Source of the DNA: an uncultured Veillonella sp.
GTDB lineage: Bacteria > Bacillota > Negativicutes > Veillonellales > Veillonellaceae
Direction: 5' to 3'
DNA: 6,458 nt
Assembly: GCA_934183145.1 (NCBI GenBank)
Contig: CAKPSA010000068.1
Coordinates: 1 to 6,458 of the forward strand
Every line of letters begins with the position of its first letter. The first letter of the stretch is position 1. Positions 1 to 5,670 of this stretch are shown piece after piece. Position numbers and translations under genes: made by a program. The notes beneath the pieces were generated by a model. The model saw nothing but the letters and a program-made list of their open reading frames with translations. It was not told the DNA's origin and made no database searches.

Positions 1-221
1 AGCCACTTCCAGGCAGCCCAGAATATAGGAATATTTAAAATCATATTCCAAGAACCAACGGATAAGCCCGTTAAGTAATACAAAATTAAGCCTACCCCAC
101 TAATACCAGTACTCACCAGTTTATGTGGCAATACAAAGGCATCAATGCCGGCACCAAATATGGCGCACCCAAGGATGACCATGAGGCTTTCATAGACAAC
201 AGTTTTATACTTAGCGAACAT
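1..221 (-). CDS. YitT-family membrane protein, N-terminal part (3' end off the window)
   Basis: The reverse strand from 221 reads 73 codons without a stop and leaves the window at base 1, so the C-terminal part is missing. The protein begins MFAKYKTVVYESLMVILGCA. One hydrophobic segment covers about residues 11-31 and a second about 40-57. The pattern FGAGIDAFVLPHKLVSTGISG (roughly residues 22-42, shown here as family-like spacing) followed by LNIPIF at 62-67 is what I know from the YitT/DUF161 family of integral membrane proteins. That family has no well-settled function; full members are roughly 280 residues with several N-terminal membrane helices and a cytoplasmic C-terminal domain. The start is set by GGAGGGA (225-231, minus strand) three bases before ATG. 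The gene is divergent from ispE across a 205-bp spacer. Family assignment is fairly sure; a specific role cannot be given. Confidence 0.85.
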   Translation of the reverse strand, partial: MFAKYKTVVYESLMVILGCAIFGAGIDAFVLPHKLVSTGISGVGLILYYLTGLSVGSWNMILNIPIFWAAWKW

Positions 222-426
222 AGGTCCCTCCAAATTGCCATTTCACTATAAATATTCTATAATGAACTAACTAAAACATACGCTATTTACAATACATTTA
301 GGAATAAAACAATATGCGTATACAAATTCATCATAAACCACTTAATGGTTATTTTCAATCACTTTATAAGAGTATAAAATAAACATATATACTGCATATA
401 TTATATACGTTACAAACGAGGCTATT
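222..426. other. divergent intergenic spacer between the YitT gene and ispE
   Basis: This AT-rich 205-bp stretch must carry the promoters of both divergent genes. On the plus strand the best candidate for ispE is described separately. On the minus strand AT-rich -10-like strings such as TATAGAAT lie about 25-35 bases before the YitT start, but no convincing -35 partner is visible, so no promoter is called there. ATACGC (278-283) and GCGTAT (316-321) are inverted copies 32 bases apart, too short to mean much alone. No small gene or RNA is apparent. Confidence 0.5.
352..380 (+). promoter_or_regulatory. candidate sigma-A promoter for ispE-gntR
   Basis: TTTTCA (352-357) and TAAAAT (375-380) match the -35 and -10 consensus at 4 and 5 of 6 positions with a 17-base spacer. 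Transcription would start near 387, about 40 bases before the ispE ATG. The surrounding DNA is very AT-rich, so chance matches are likely, and TATA-like strings at 397-406 are alternatives. Confidence 0.35.
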
Positions 427-1323
427 ATGAGTAAAAGTTTTGAGCAACTCGGTTGCAGTAAAATCAATATCGGTCTTGCTATTACAGGCAAGCGCGAAGA
501 TGGATATCACGATATCGACTCTATCTTTCAATCCATTCGCCTTAGCGATTCCATTTATTTTGCTAAGCATCATTCCGTAGTATTCTCCGGCGGCGCTCCA
601 GAATTGCCCGAGTATATGCAAAAGCTCGTTACTTATGGTGAAGAAAATCTTGCCCTCAAAGCACTACGGGCAATCCAAGACTATACGGGCTGTAAAGCAG
701 GGGCAGCCATCCACCTATTAAAACGCGTGCCTATCCAAGCAGGTCTTGGTGGCGGTAGTGCTGATGCGGCTGCTATGTTAATGGGCCTCAACCGCTTCTG
801 GGACTTACAACTCACCCAAGAGGAACTATTAAAAATAGGTGCCACACTTGGTTCTGATGTGCCATTCCTATTACAAGGTGGTACAGCACGAGGCACAGGT
901 CGTGGCGAAATATTAACGTACGGAAAATCTCCTGCGCCACACTGGCTATTACTAGTAAAACCAAAGGTTTCTGTATCGACTGCGGCTGCTTATGGACGCT
1001 TCAATGGCAAGTCAGTGGCAACAAAACAAACCATAGATACAGTACACAATCACTTAGAAAACAATGACTTAAAATCTGCTTTCCTTGCTAGTGCTAATAC
1101 ATTTGAAGAACTACTCTTCCCTGACCACGAAGAACTTGTTGTTTGCAAAGAGTTCTTCACCAGCCGCGGCTATCCAACCATCATGACCGGTAGTGGTCCT
1201 ACTATGGTGGTATTGCTGGATAAACCGATGGAAGCATTACAGCTACAAGAAGAGATTAAAGCAGCAGGCCATGATTGGCTATCTCTCATTACAAAAACAT
1301 GTACACAGGAGGACTTACCATGA
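427..1323 (+). CDS. ispE: 4-diphosphocytidyl-2-C-methyl-D-erythritol kinase (IspE)
   Basis: This cytoplasmic enzyme uses ATP to phosphorylate the 2-hydroxyl of CDP-methylerythritol, the fourth step of the MEP route to isopentenyl and dimethylallyl diphosphate. It belongs to the GHMP kinase family. The 298-residue product has the family motifs in order: SKINIGL (11-17) with Lys12, DGYH (25-28), the ATP-binding glycine-rich loop PIQAGLGGGSADAAA (102-116), LGSDVPF (141-147) with Asp144, and the C-terminal TGSGPT (254-259). Lys12 and Asp144 match the catalytic Lys10/Asp141 pair of E. coli IspE by motif position. The length is slightly above the usual 280-290. The ATG at 427 is preceded by GAGG (418-421) five bases away. 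Its stop codon overlaps the next gene's start as ATGA, implying a shared transcript and coupled translation. All motif residues are intact, so it should be functional. Confidence 0.97.
   Translation: MSKSFEQLGCSKINIGLAITGKREDGYHDIDSIFQSIRLSDSIYFAKHHSVVFSGGAPELPEYMQKLVTYGEENLALKALRAIQDYTGCKAGAAIHLLKRVPIQAGLGGGSADAAAMLMGLNRFWDLQLTQEELLKIGATLGSDVPFLLQGGTARGTGRGEILTYGKSPAPHWLLLVKPKVSVSTAAAYGRFNGKSVATKQTIDTVHNHLENNDLKSAFLASANTFEELLFPDHEELVVCKEFFTSRGYPTIMTGSGPTMVVLLDKPMEALQLQEEIKAAGHDWLSLITKTCTQEDLP
1307..1312 (+). promoter_or_regulatory. ribosome binding site that sets the regulator's start
   Basis: A full AGGAGG inside the last codons of ispE lies seven bases before the ATG at 1320. It favours that start over the in-frame ATG at 1275, which has no such site and would add 15 residues absent from the family pattern. 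Confidence 0.85.
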
Positions 1324-2012
1324 CAAAACGGTTACAACCAATACGCCTTGATGCGTATAAACCTCTACGCGAAGTTGTAAGTGAAACATTGCGTCAAGCA
1401 ATCCAAGATGGCATATTAAAACCGGGTGAACGACTCATGGAAATTCCTCTAGCCGAAGAACTAGGTGTGAGCCGCACCCCAATTCGCGAAGCCATTCGTA
1501 AACTTGAGCTAGAAGGCTTTGTTGTCATGGTGCCTCGCCGTGGTACATACGTAGCCAATATATCCTTAAAGGATATTACCCAAGTATTTGAAATTCGATC
1601 AGCCCTTGAAGAGCTCGCAGCAGGCCTTGCGGCTGAACGCATCACTGAAGAGGAAATCGAAACATTAGAACGAATGCTCGTCGAAATTGGTGATCATATG
1701 GAAAATAAAGATATGGAATCCGTTGTAACAGCGGACGTTGAATTCCACGAAGTCCTATATCGCGCATCGCGTAATGAACGCTTAGCCGATATCGTTCACA
1801 ACTTACGGGAGCAAACCTATCGGTTCCGTAGCTTCTCTATGAATCAACCTGGTCGCCTTAGAAAGACATGGGAAGAACATCGCCAACTAGTAGAGGCTAT
1901 TGCTTCTCATAACGCAACACAAGCTCGTAAGCTAGCGAGAATTCATATGGAACATTCTGAACAAACCTTATTACAAGGTATGGAGGAATCCCAAGAGTTT
2001 ACTAAAGCCTGA
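1320..2012 (+). CDS. GntR-family transcriptional regulator, FadR/FCD subfamily
   Basis: The product is a 230-residue DNA-binding regulator, the usual length for its subfamily. An N-terminal winged helix-turn-helix covers about residues 13-80. It includes LREVVSETLRQAI, GILKPGERL (31-39), the recognition-helix region LAEELGVSRTPIREAIRKLE (44-63) and the wing RRGTYVANI. The C-terminal all-helical FCD ligand domain runs from about 85 to 220. Asp139, His143, His187 and His209 sit where the family places its metal-binding Asp and three His residues, which suggests a metal-assisted carboxylate ligand such as an organic or amino acid. The start at 1320 gives an ATGA overlap with ispE, so the two proteins are translationally coupled. 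A strong terminator follows. What it controls is not shown by sequence; self-regulation or the downstream transporters are possible. I know of no FCD regulator linked to MEP metabolism, so the pairing is odd. Confidence 0.93.
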   Translation: MTKRLQPIRLDAYKPLREVVSETLRQAIQDGILKPGERLMEIPLAEELGVSRTPIREAIRKLELEGFVVMVPRRGTYVANISLKDITQVFEIRSALEELAAGLAAERITEEEIETLERMLVEIGDHMENKDMESVVTADVEFHEVLYRASRNERLADIVHNLREQTYRFRSFSMNQPGRLRKTWEEHRQLVEAIASHNATQARKLARIHMEHSEQTLLQGMEESQEFTKA

Positions 2013-2051
2013 AGAATCTCCTTACATACAATAAAATAATTAACGACTAAC

Positions 2052-2084
2052 AAAATCCTTCACTAATGTGAAGGATTTTATTTT
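2052..2084 (+). terminator. Rho-independent terminator after ispE-gntR
   Basis: AAAATCCTTCAC (2052-2063) pairs perfectly over 12 bp with GTGAAGGATTTT (2068-2079) around a TAAT loop. TATTTT follows. It lies 40 bases after the regulator's stop and closes the two-gene unit. Confidence 0.92.
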
Positions 2085-2110
2085 ACAGATTCTATAGAAA
2101 TTGATACAAT
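2082..2110 (+). promoter_or_regulatory. candidate sigma-A promoter for the first AGCS transporter
   Basis: TTTACA (2082-2087) and TACAAT (2105-2110) each match consensus at 5 of 6 positions with an ideal 17-base spacer. The start point would be near 2117, giving a 40-base leader. The -35 element overlaps the T-tract of the preceding terminator by three bases. A 10-bp palindrome TTCTATAGAA (2090-2099) fills the spacer and could be an operator. TTGATA at 2101 with TATATA at 2123 is a weaker alternative. Confidence 0.6.
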
Positions 2111-2156
2111 GACATTTATGATTATATAGAATTTTTTATATGAAAGGGGCTTTTTT

Positions 2157-3617
2157 ATGGAAGCAATAATCAACGATGCTATCTCTACCATAAATGGCTA
2201 TTTATGGAGTTATTTCATCATCTTTATCCTCATAGGCGCAGGTCTTTTCTTTACGATGACAACGAATTTTGTACAAATTCGCATGCTGAAAGAAATGGTG
2301 CGTCTCGTAGTTAGTGGTGCCGGTAGTTCTACTGAAAAAAATCATGTATCCTCATTCCAAGCATTCTGTGTTAGTACTGCATCTCGTGTAGGTGTTGGTA
2401 ACATCGCAGGTATTGCGATTGCTGTTGTACTCGGCGGTCCTGGTGCTATTTTCTGGATGTGGGTTATCGCACTCATCGGTGCTGCTACAGGCTTTATCGA
2501 ATCTACATTAGCACAAATCTATAAAGAACCTGTTGCTAAAGGCGGCTTTTACGGTGGTCCAGCTTACTACATTCGCTATGGCTTAAATAACAAAGCTTTA
2601 TCTGTTTTATTTGCTATTTTGATCAGTATTACATACGGTTGGATTTACAACTCTGTACAAGCTAACACATTGGCTGCATCTCTCCAAGTATTCAACTTTG
2701 ATGTATCCTATACAGGCGCTGTAGTAGCAATTCTTCTTGGCATTATTATTTTCGGTGGTATCAGCCGCGTTGCTAAAGCATCTGAAATCATCGTTCCAAT
2801 CATGGCGGTTCTATACATCGCTACTGCATTATTCGTGGTGATTATGAATATCACTCAATTCCCACATGTGATTTATACTATCTTCTCCTCCGCTTTTGAA
2901 CCAGTAGCAGCAGGCGGTGGCTTGTTAGGCGCCACTGTAATGAACGGTATTAAACGCGGTCTATTCTCCAACGAAGCCGGCGAAGGCTCTGTACCTAATG
3001 CAGCGGCTACCGCAGCTGTTAACCACCCTGTTGAGCAAGGTCTTGTACAAGCATTCGGCGTATTCCTTGATACATTTATCATTTGTACAGCTTCTGCGTT
3101 CATCGTACTCATCGTTGGCGACTATAGCACAACAGGCTTAACTGGTGTAGCTCTCGTACAACATAACCTTGAGCAACAACTCGGTTCTTGGGCACCTACA
3201 GCGGTAGCAGTCTTTATCGTAATGTTCTCCTTCAGTTCCTTAATTGGTAACTATTACTATGGTGAAATTAATATCAGCCACTTAACAGAGAAGAGATTTT
3301 ATCTTCATTTGTTCCGTATCGGTGTAATTATCATGACATTCGTAGGCTCTATTGCCTCCCTTGATCTAGTATGGAATTTAGCCGATTTATTCATGGCCTT
3401 CCTAGTATTAACTAATATTAGTTCCATCGTACGTATGGGGCGTACAGCTGGTCTTGCCCTTGATGACTATATCAAACAACGTAAGGCAGGCATCGAAACA
3501 CCTGTATTTAACCGTTCTATTCTTAATCATACTTACGGTATCGTATGGTGGGGTGATGGTCAAACTACAGACTCTTCTGTACCTCCTACTCCAGTTGAAG
3601 ATACTGTGGAAAAATAA
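2157..3617 (+). CDS. alanine/glycine:cation symporter family (AGCS) transporter, copy 1
   Basis: This is a 486-residue polytopic inner-membrane protein of the AGCS family (TC 2.A.25), which imports alanine, glycine or related small amino acids with sodium or protons. Hydrophobic segments recur along the chain (for example about 17-35, 86-115, 147-163, 185-232, 300-322, 346-366, 383-403, 408-425), consistent with the family's roughly 11 helices. Diagnostic blocks are ASRVGVGNIAG (75-85), GGPGAIFWMW (93-102), GGFYGGPAYYI (129-139), GLFSNEAGEGSVPNAAA (268-284) and NYYYGE (365-370). GAAAGGGG (2142-2149) seven bases before the ATG supports the start. Alone between two strong terminators, it appears to be a single-gene transcript. 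It is a paralogue of the next gene, with 341 of 474 ungapped positions identical by hand count. It differs at motif position 276 (Glu here, Gln there). The cytoplasmic tail is longer, ending PPTPVEDTVEK after WWGDGQTTDSS. The exact substrate cannot be read from sequence. Confidence 0.95.
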   Translation: MEAIINDAISTINGYLWSYFIIFILIGAGLFFTMTTNFVQIRMLKEMVRLVVSGAGSSTEKNHVSSFQAFCVSTASRVGVGNIAGIAIAVVLGGPGAIFWMWVIALIGAATGFIESTLAQIYKEPVAKGGFYGGPAYYIRYGLNNKALSVLFAILISITYGWIYNSVQANTLAASLQVFNFDVSYTGAVVAILLGIIIFGGISRVAKASEIIVPIMAVLYIATALFVVIMNITQFPHVIYTIFSSAFEPVAAGGGLLGATVMNGIKRGLFSNEAGEGSVPNAAATAAVNHPVEQGLVQAFGVFLDTFIICTASAFIVLIVGDYSTTGLTGVALVQHNLEQQLGSWAPTAVAVFIVMFSFSSLIGNYYYGEINISHLTEKRFYLHLFRIGVIIMTFVGSIASLDLVWNLADLFMAFLVLTNISSIVRMGRTAGLALDDYIKQRKAGIETPVFNRSILNHTYGIVWWGDGQTTDSSVPPTPVEDTVEK

Positions 3618-3632
3618 AATAAATTCTCTTAT

Positions 3633-3671
3633 GAGACTGGTGAAAGCATCTTTCACCAGTCTCTTTTTATT
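3633..3671 (+). terminator. strong Rho-independent terminator after AGCS copy 1
   Basis: GAGACTGGTGAAAG (3633-3646) pairs perfectly over 14 bp with CTTTCACCAGTCTC (3650-3663) around a three-base CAT loop. TTTTTATT follows. It lies 15 bases beyond the stop codon and isolates this gene from the second transporter. Confidence 0.95.
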
Positions 3672-3740
3672 AACAGAATTTTTCTAAAATGCCTCAAAAA
3701 GATTATATTTTTCCTATAAATTCTAAAACACCAAGACTAT

Positions 3741-3757
3741 TATGCATTATTTGCATA
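3741..3757. repeat. 17-bp inverted repeat, upstream copy
   Basis: TATGCA and TGCATA form perfect six-base arms around TTATT. It lies about 150 bases before the -10 element of the second transporter and agrees at 12 of 17 positions with the copy at 3864-3880. It could be a protein-binding site; AT-rich context makes chance possible. Confidence 0.35.
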
Positions 3758-3863
3758 TATATTTAATTCCCATGTTAATTGTACTTTTAAAGAATTCCTC
3801 CTTAAAATCCCTTCTTTTTACACGTAGCCAGTACTGATTTAGCATAGCTTTTAGTCATAATAT

Positions 3864-3880
3864 TATGTAATTTTCACATA
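3864..3880. repeat. 17-bp inverted repeat overlapping the -35 region of AGCS copy 2
   Basis: TATGT and ACATA form five-base arms around seven bases (TATGTAATTTTCACATA). The element covers the place where the -35 hexamer should be, ahead of a perfect TATAAT at 3890, so a bound protein would directly affect RNA polymerase. Confidence 0.4.
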
Positions 3881-3889
3881 GGTTCGTTG

Positions 3890-3895
3890 TATAAT
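3890..3895 (+). promoter_or_regulatory. -10 element of the likely promoter for AGCS copy 2
   Basis: A perfect TATAAT lies 56 bases before the ATG. No good -35 hexamer occurs 16-18 bases upstream; the nearest options (TGTAAT at 3866-3871) are poor. This pattern often goes with activator dependence, and the inverted repeat at 3864-3880 sits over that spot. Confidence 0.5.
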
Positions 3896-3951
3896 TCATG
3901 TAAAAGGCGTGCAAATCATATGGCTTTATTAAGAGAAAGGACTGATATTCA

Positions 3952-5391
3952 ATGCAAGCCCAATTAAACGCAACGATATCTATGATCAATGGATATTTGT
4001 GGGACTATCTAATTATCTTCATCCTCATCGGCGCCGGTCTTTATTTCACTTTTACAACGAAATTCGTACAAATTCGCTTCTTAGGTGAAATGATTCGACT
4101 CATCGCAAGTAGTGCTGGCGAAAAAACAGAAAAGAACCATATTTCTTCATTCCAAGCATTCTGCGTAACAACAGCATCTCGTGTAGGTGTTGGTAATATC
4201 GCAGGTATCGCCATCGCCGTAGTAATCGGTGGCCCTGGTGCTATCTTCTGGATGTGGGTTATCGCCCTCCTCGGTGCATCAACAGGTTTTGTAGAATGTA
4301 CATTAGCCCAAATTTACAAAAAACCTCTATCTAATGGCGGTTTCTATGGCGGCCCTGCATACTACATCCGCCAAGGTTTAAATAGCCCTGGTTTCTCCGT
4401 TTTATTCGCAGTATTAATTACAATTACCTTTGGTTGGATTTACAACTCCGTACAAGCCAACACATTAGCAGCATCCTTGGTAACTCTTGATGTACCTGCT
4501 TATATTACAGGTGCTATCGTATCTATCTTAATCCTATTCATCGTATTTGGTGGTTTAAGTGCAGTGGCAAAGGTTGCCGAAATTCTTGTACCTGTCATGG
4601 CATTTGCTTACATCGGCACAGCTTTATACGTTATGATTACTAACATCACTCAATTGCCGCATGTATTCTATTCCATCTTCTCCAATGCACTTTCCTTAGA
4701 CGCAGCTGGTGGCGGTCTCTTTGGTACAGTTATGATGACTGGTATCAAACGTGGTCTATTCTCCAACGAAGCTGGTCAAGGTTCCGTTCCTAACGCAGCG
4801 GCTACAGCTACTGCAAACCATCCAGTAGAGCAAGGCTTAATCCAAGCTTTCGGCGTATACTTAACAACATTCATCATCTGTACTGCATCTGCATTCATCG
4901 TTCTTATTATTGGCGATTACACAACTACAGGTCTTACAGGCGTTGCACTAGTACAACATAACTTAGCACAAGAACTTGGCCCATGGGCTCCATATGCAAT
5001 GGCATTGTTCATCGTTATGTTCTCCTTCAGTTCCCTAGTTGGTAACTACTACTACGGCGAAATTAACATTACGCACCTTACAGATAAAAAGATTTATCTC
5101 AACATCTTCCGTATTGGTGTAGTAGCTATGGCCTTCATTGGTTCCGTTGCATCTCTTGAACTCGTTTGGAACGCAGCCGATTTATTCATGGCCTTACTCG
5201 TTCTTACAAATGTAACAGCTATCGTGTTGCTCAACAAACAAGCAGTGGCTGCACTTGCTGACTACGTCGATCAAAAACGTCGTGGCATCAAGGTTCCTGT
5301 ATTCAACAAAAAATCCTTACCTACTCAAGAAGGTCTTGTATGGTGGGGCGATGGCCAAACTACAGACAGCTCTGCTGCTGAAAAACATTAA
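3952..5391 (+). CDS. alanine/glycine:cation symporter family (AGCS) transporter, copy 2
   Basis: This 479-residue polytopic membrane protein is the close paralogue of the gene at 2157-3617 and should likewise import a small neutral amino acid with sodium or protons. The family blocks are at the same residue numbers: ASRVGVGNIAG (75-85), GGPGAIFWMW (93-102), GGFYGGPAYYI (129-139), GLFSNEAGQGSVPNAAA (268-284), NYYYGE (365-370). The two proteins align without a gap from residue 1 to 474. Differences cluster near 143-149, 177-185, 245-250 and 423-460. The last is the end of the final helix and the start of the cytoplasmic tail. Codon choice differs at many synonymous sites, so the duplication is not recent. 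AAAGGA (3936-3941) ten bases before the ATG supports the start. It has its own promoter candidate and terminator. Substrate is unresolved; a specificity or affinity difference from copy 1 is an inference from their joint retention. Confidence 0.95.
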   Translation: MQAQLNATISMINGYLWDYLIIFILIGAGLYFTFTTKFVQIRFLGEMIRLIASSAGEKTEKNHISSFQAFCVTTASRVGVGNIAGIAIAVVIGGPGAIFWMWVIALLGASTGFVECTLAQIYKKPLSNGGFYGGPAYYIRQGLNSPGFSVLFAVLITITFGWIYNSVQANTLAASLVTLDVPAYITGAIVSILILFIVFGGLSAVAKVAEILVPVMAFAYIGTALYVMITNITQLPHVFYSIFSNALSLDAAGGGLFGTVMMTGIKRGLFSNEAGQGSVPNAAATATANHPVEQGLIQAFGVYLTTFIICTASAFIVLIIGDYTTTGLTGVALVQHNLAQELGPWAPYAMALFIVMFSFSSLVGNYYYGEINITHLTDKKIYLNIFRIGVVAMAFIGSVASLELVWNAADLFMALLVLTNVTAIVLLNKQAVAALADYVDQKRRGIKVPVFNKKSLPTQEGLVWWGDGQTTDSSAAEKH

Positions 5392-5409
5392 TAACTGAAT
5401 TACCTCTAT

Positions 5410-5449
5410 AAGGGTCTTTATTCTTCGCAATAAAGGCCTTTATTTTTTT
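5410..5449 (+). terminator. Rho-independent terminator after AGCS copy 2
   Basis: AAGGGTCTTTATT (5410-5422) pairs with AATAAAGGCCTTT (5429-5441) over 13 positions, two of them G-T wobbles, around a six-base CTTCGC loop. Seven Ts follow at 5443-5449. It begins 19 bases after the stop codon. Confidence 0.9.
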
Positions 5450-5500
5450 GTAAAAGTATCCATACATATTGCAAAACTACACTTTATACTCAATTTAATA

Positions 5501-5516
5501 AGTGACCAATATCACA
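5501..5516. promoter_or_regulatory. CRP/FNR-superfamily-like operator upstream of glutamate dehydrogenase
   Basis: AGTGA-CCAATA-TCACA matches the classic CRP pattern TGTGA-N6-TCACA at 9 of 10 conserved positions. The only mismatch is the first base. It lies 155 bases before the dehydrogenase start. The match is to the E. coli consensus; the host's own CRP-like protein may read a different site. Confidence 0.5.
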
Positions 5517-5532
5517 GTAAGTACCTATATTT

Positions 5533-5563
5533 TTTACATTTTTCAAGGCCCAAAAACTATAGA
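5533..5563 (+). promoter_or_regulatory. weak candidate promoter for glutamate dehydrogenase
   Basis: TTTACA (5533-5538, 5 of 6) and TATAGA (5558-5563, 4 of 6) are 19 bases apart, longer than ideal. Transcription would begin near 5570, which puts the CRP-like palindrome centre at about -61, a normal class I activator position. An alternative is TTGCAA (5469) with TTTAAT (5494), in which case the palindrome would cover the start point and repress. The sequence does not decide between them. Confidence 0.3.
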
Positions 5564-5656
5564 ATATATTTATAAAATTAGAAAGGGTATTCTGTATACA
5601 ATGTCGAATACTTCAGTATGTGTAAAATTAGCAAGACTTCATTTAATCTTATATAC

Positions 5657-5662
5657 AGGAGG
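5657..5662 (+). promoter_or_regulatory. ribosome binding site of glutamate dehydrogenase
   Basis: A full AGGAGG lies eight bases before the ATG at 5671. An in-frame TAA at 5644-5646 leaves no room for a longer start. Confidence 0.9.
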
Positions 5663-5670
5663 TCATTATT

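Larger units (their letters stand above)
3618..3951. other. 334-bp intergenic region between the two transporters
   Basis: Apart from the terminator at its left end and a promoter near its right end, this stretch is AT-rich and holds no gene I can defend. It contains two similar 17-bp inverted repeats (3741-3757 and 3864-3880). On the minus strand there is a 32-codon open frame (3845 down to 3747) with no ribosome site and no recognisable match. No riboswitch or T-box signature is visible, although AGCS genes in other Firmicutes are sometimes under a glycine riboswitch. Confidence 0.6.

Noticed and set aside
1275..1319. In-frame upstream ATG that would give the GntR regulator 15 extra residues
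   Set aside because: It lacks a ribosome site, while ATG 1320 has AGGAGG seven bases upstream and the usual ATGA coupling; the extra residues are simply out-of-frame ispE sequence.
2873..3112. Antisense open frame within AGCS copy 1 (similar ones at 3408-3656, 1394-1645, 681-896, 364-621 and 5970-6254)
   Set aside because: These lie opposite genes with clear family motifs, have no ribosome sites that I could see and encode low-complexity or unrecognisable products.
3795..3802. AAGGAGG-like string on the minus strand in the same spacer
   Set aside because: No start codon lies at a workable distance; the nearest ATG is about 23 bases downstream and opens only eight codons.
3747..3845. Minus-strand 32-codon open frame in the inter-transporter spacer, starting MLNQYWLRVKRRD
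   Set aside because: No ribosome site precedes the start, the sequence is lysine- and phenylalanine-rich as expected from AT-rich DNA, and I recognise no family. It could be a decayed gene fragment but nothing supports that.
2157..5391. Transporter pair as a composite or mobile duplication
   Set aside because: No transposase, terminal inverted repeats or target-site duplications flank the pair, and the copies differ too much at synonymous sites for a recent event.
5392..5670. Possible T-box or glycine riboswitch ahead of the dehydrogenase or the transporters
   Set aside because: No T-box motif, no tandem aptamer-like conserved core and no antiterminator/terminator pair is visible in any of the leaders.
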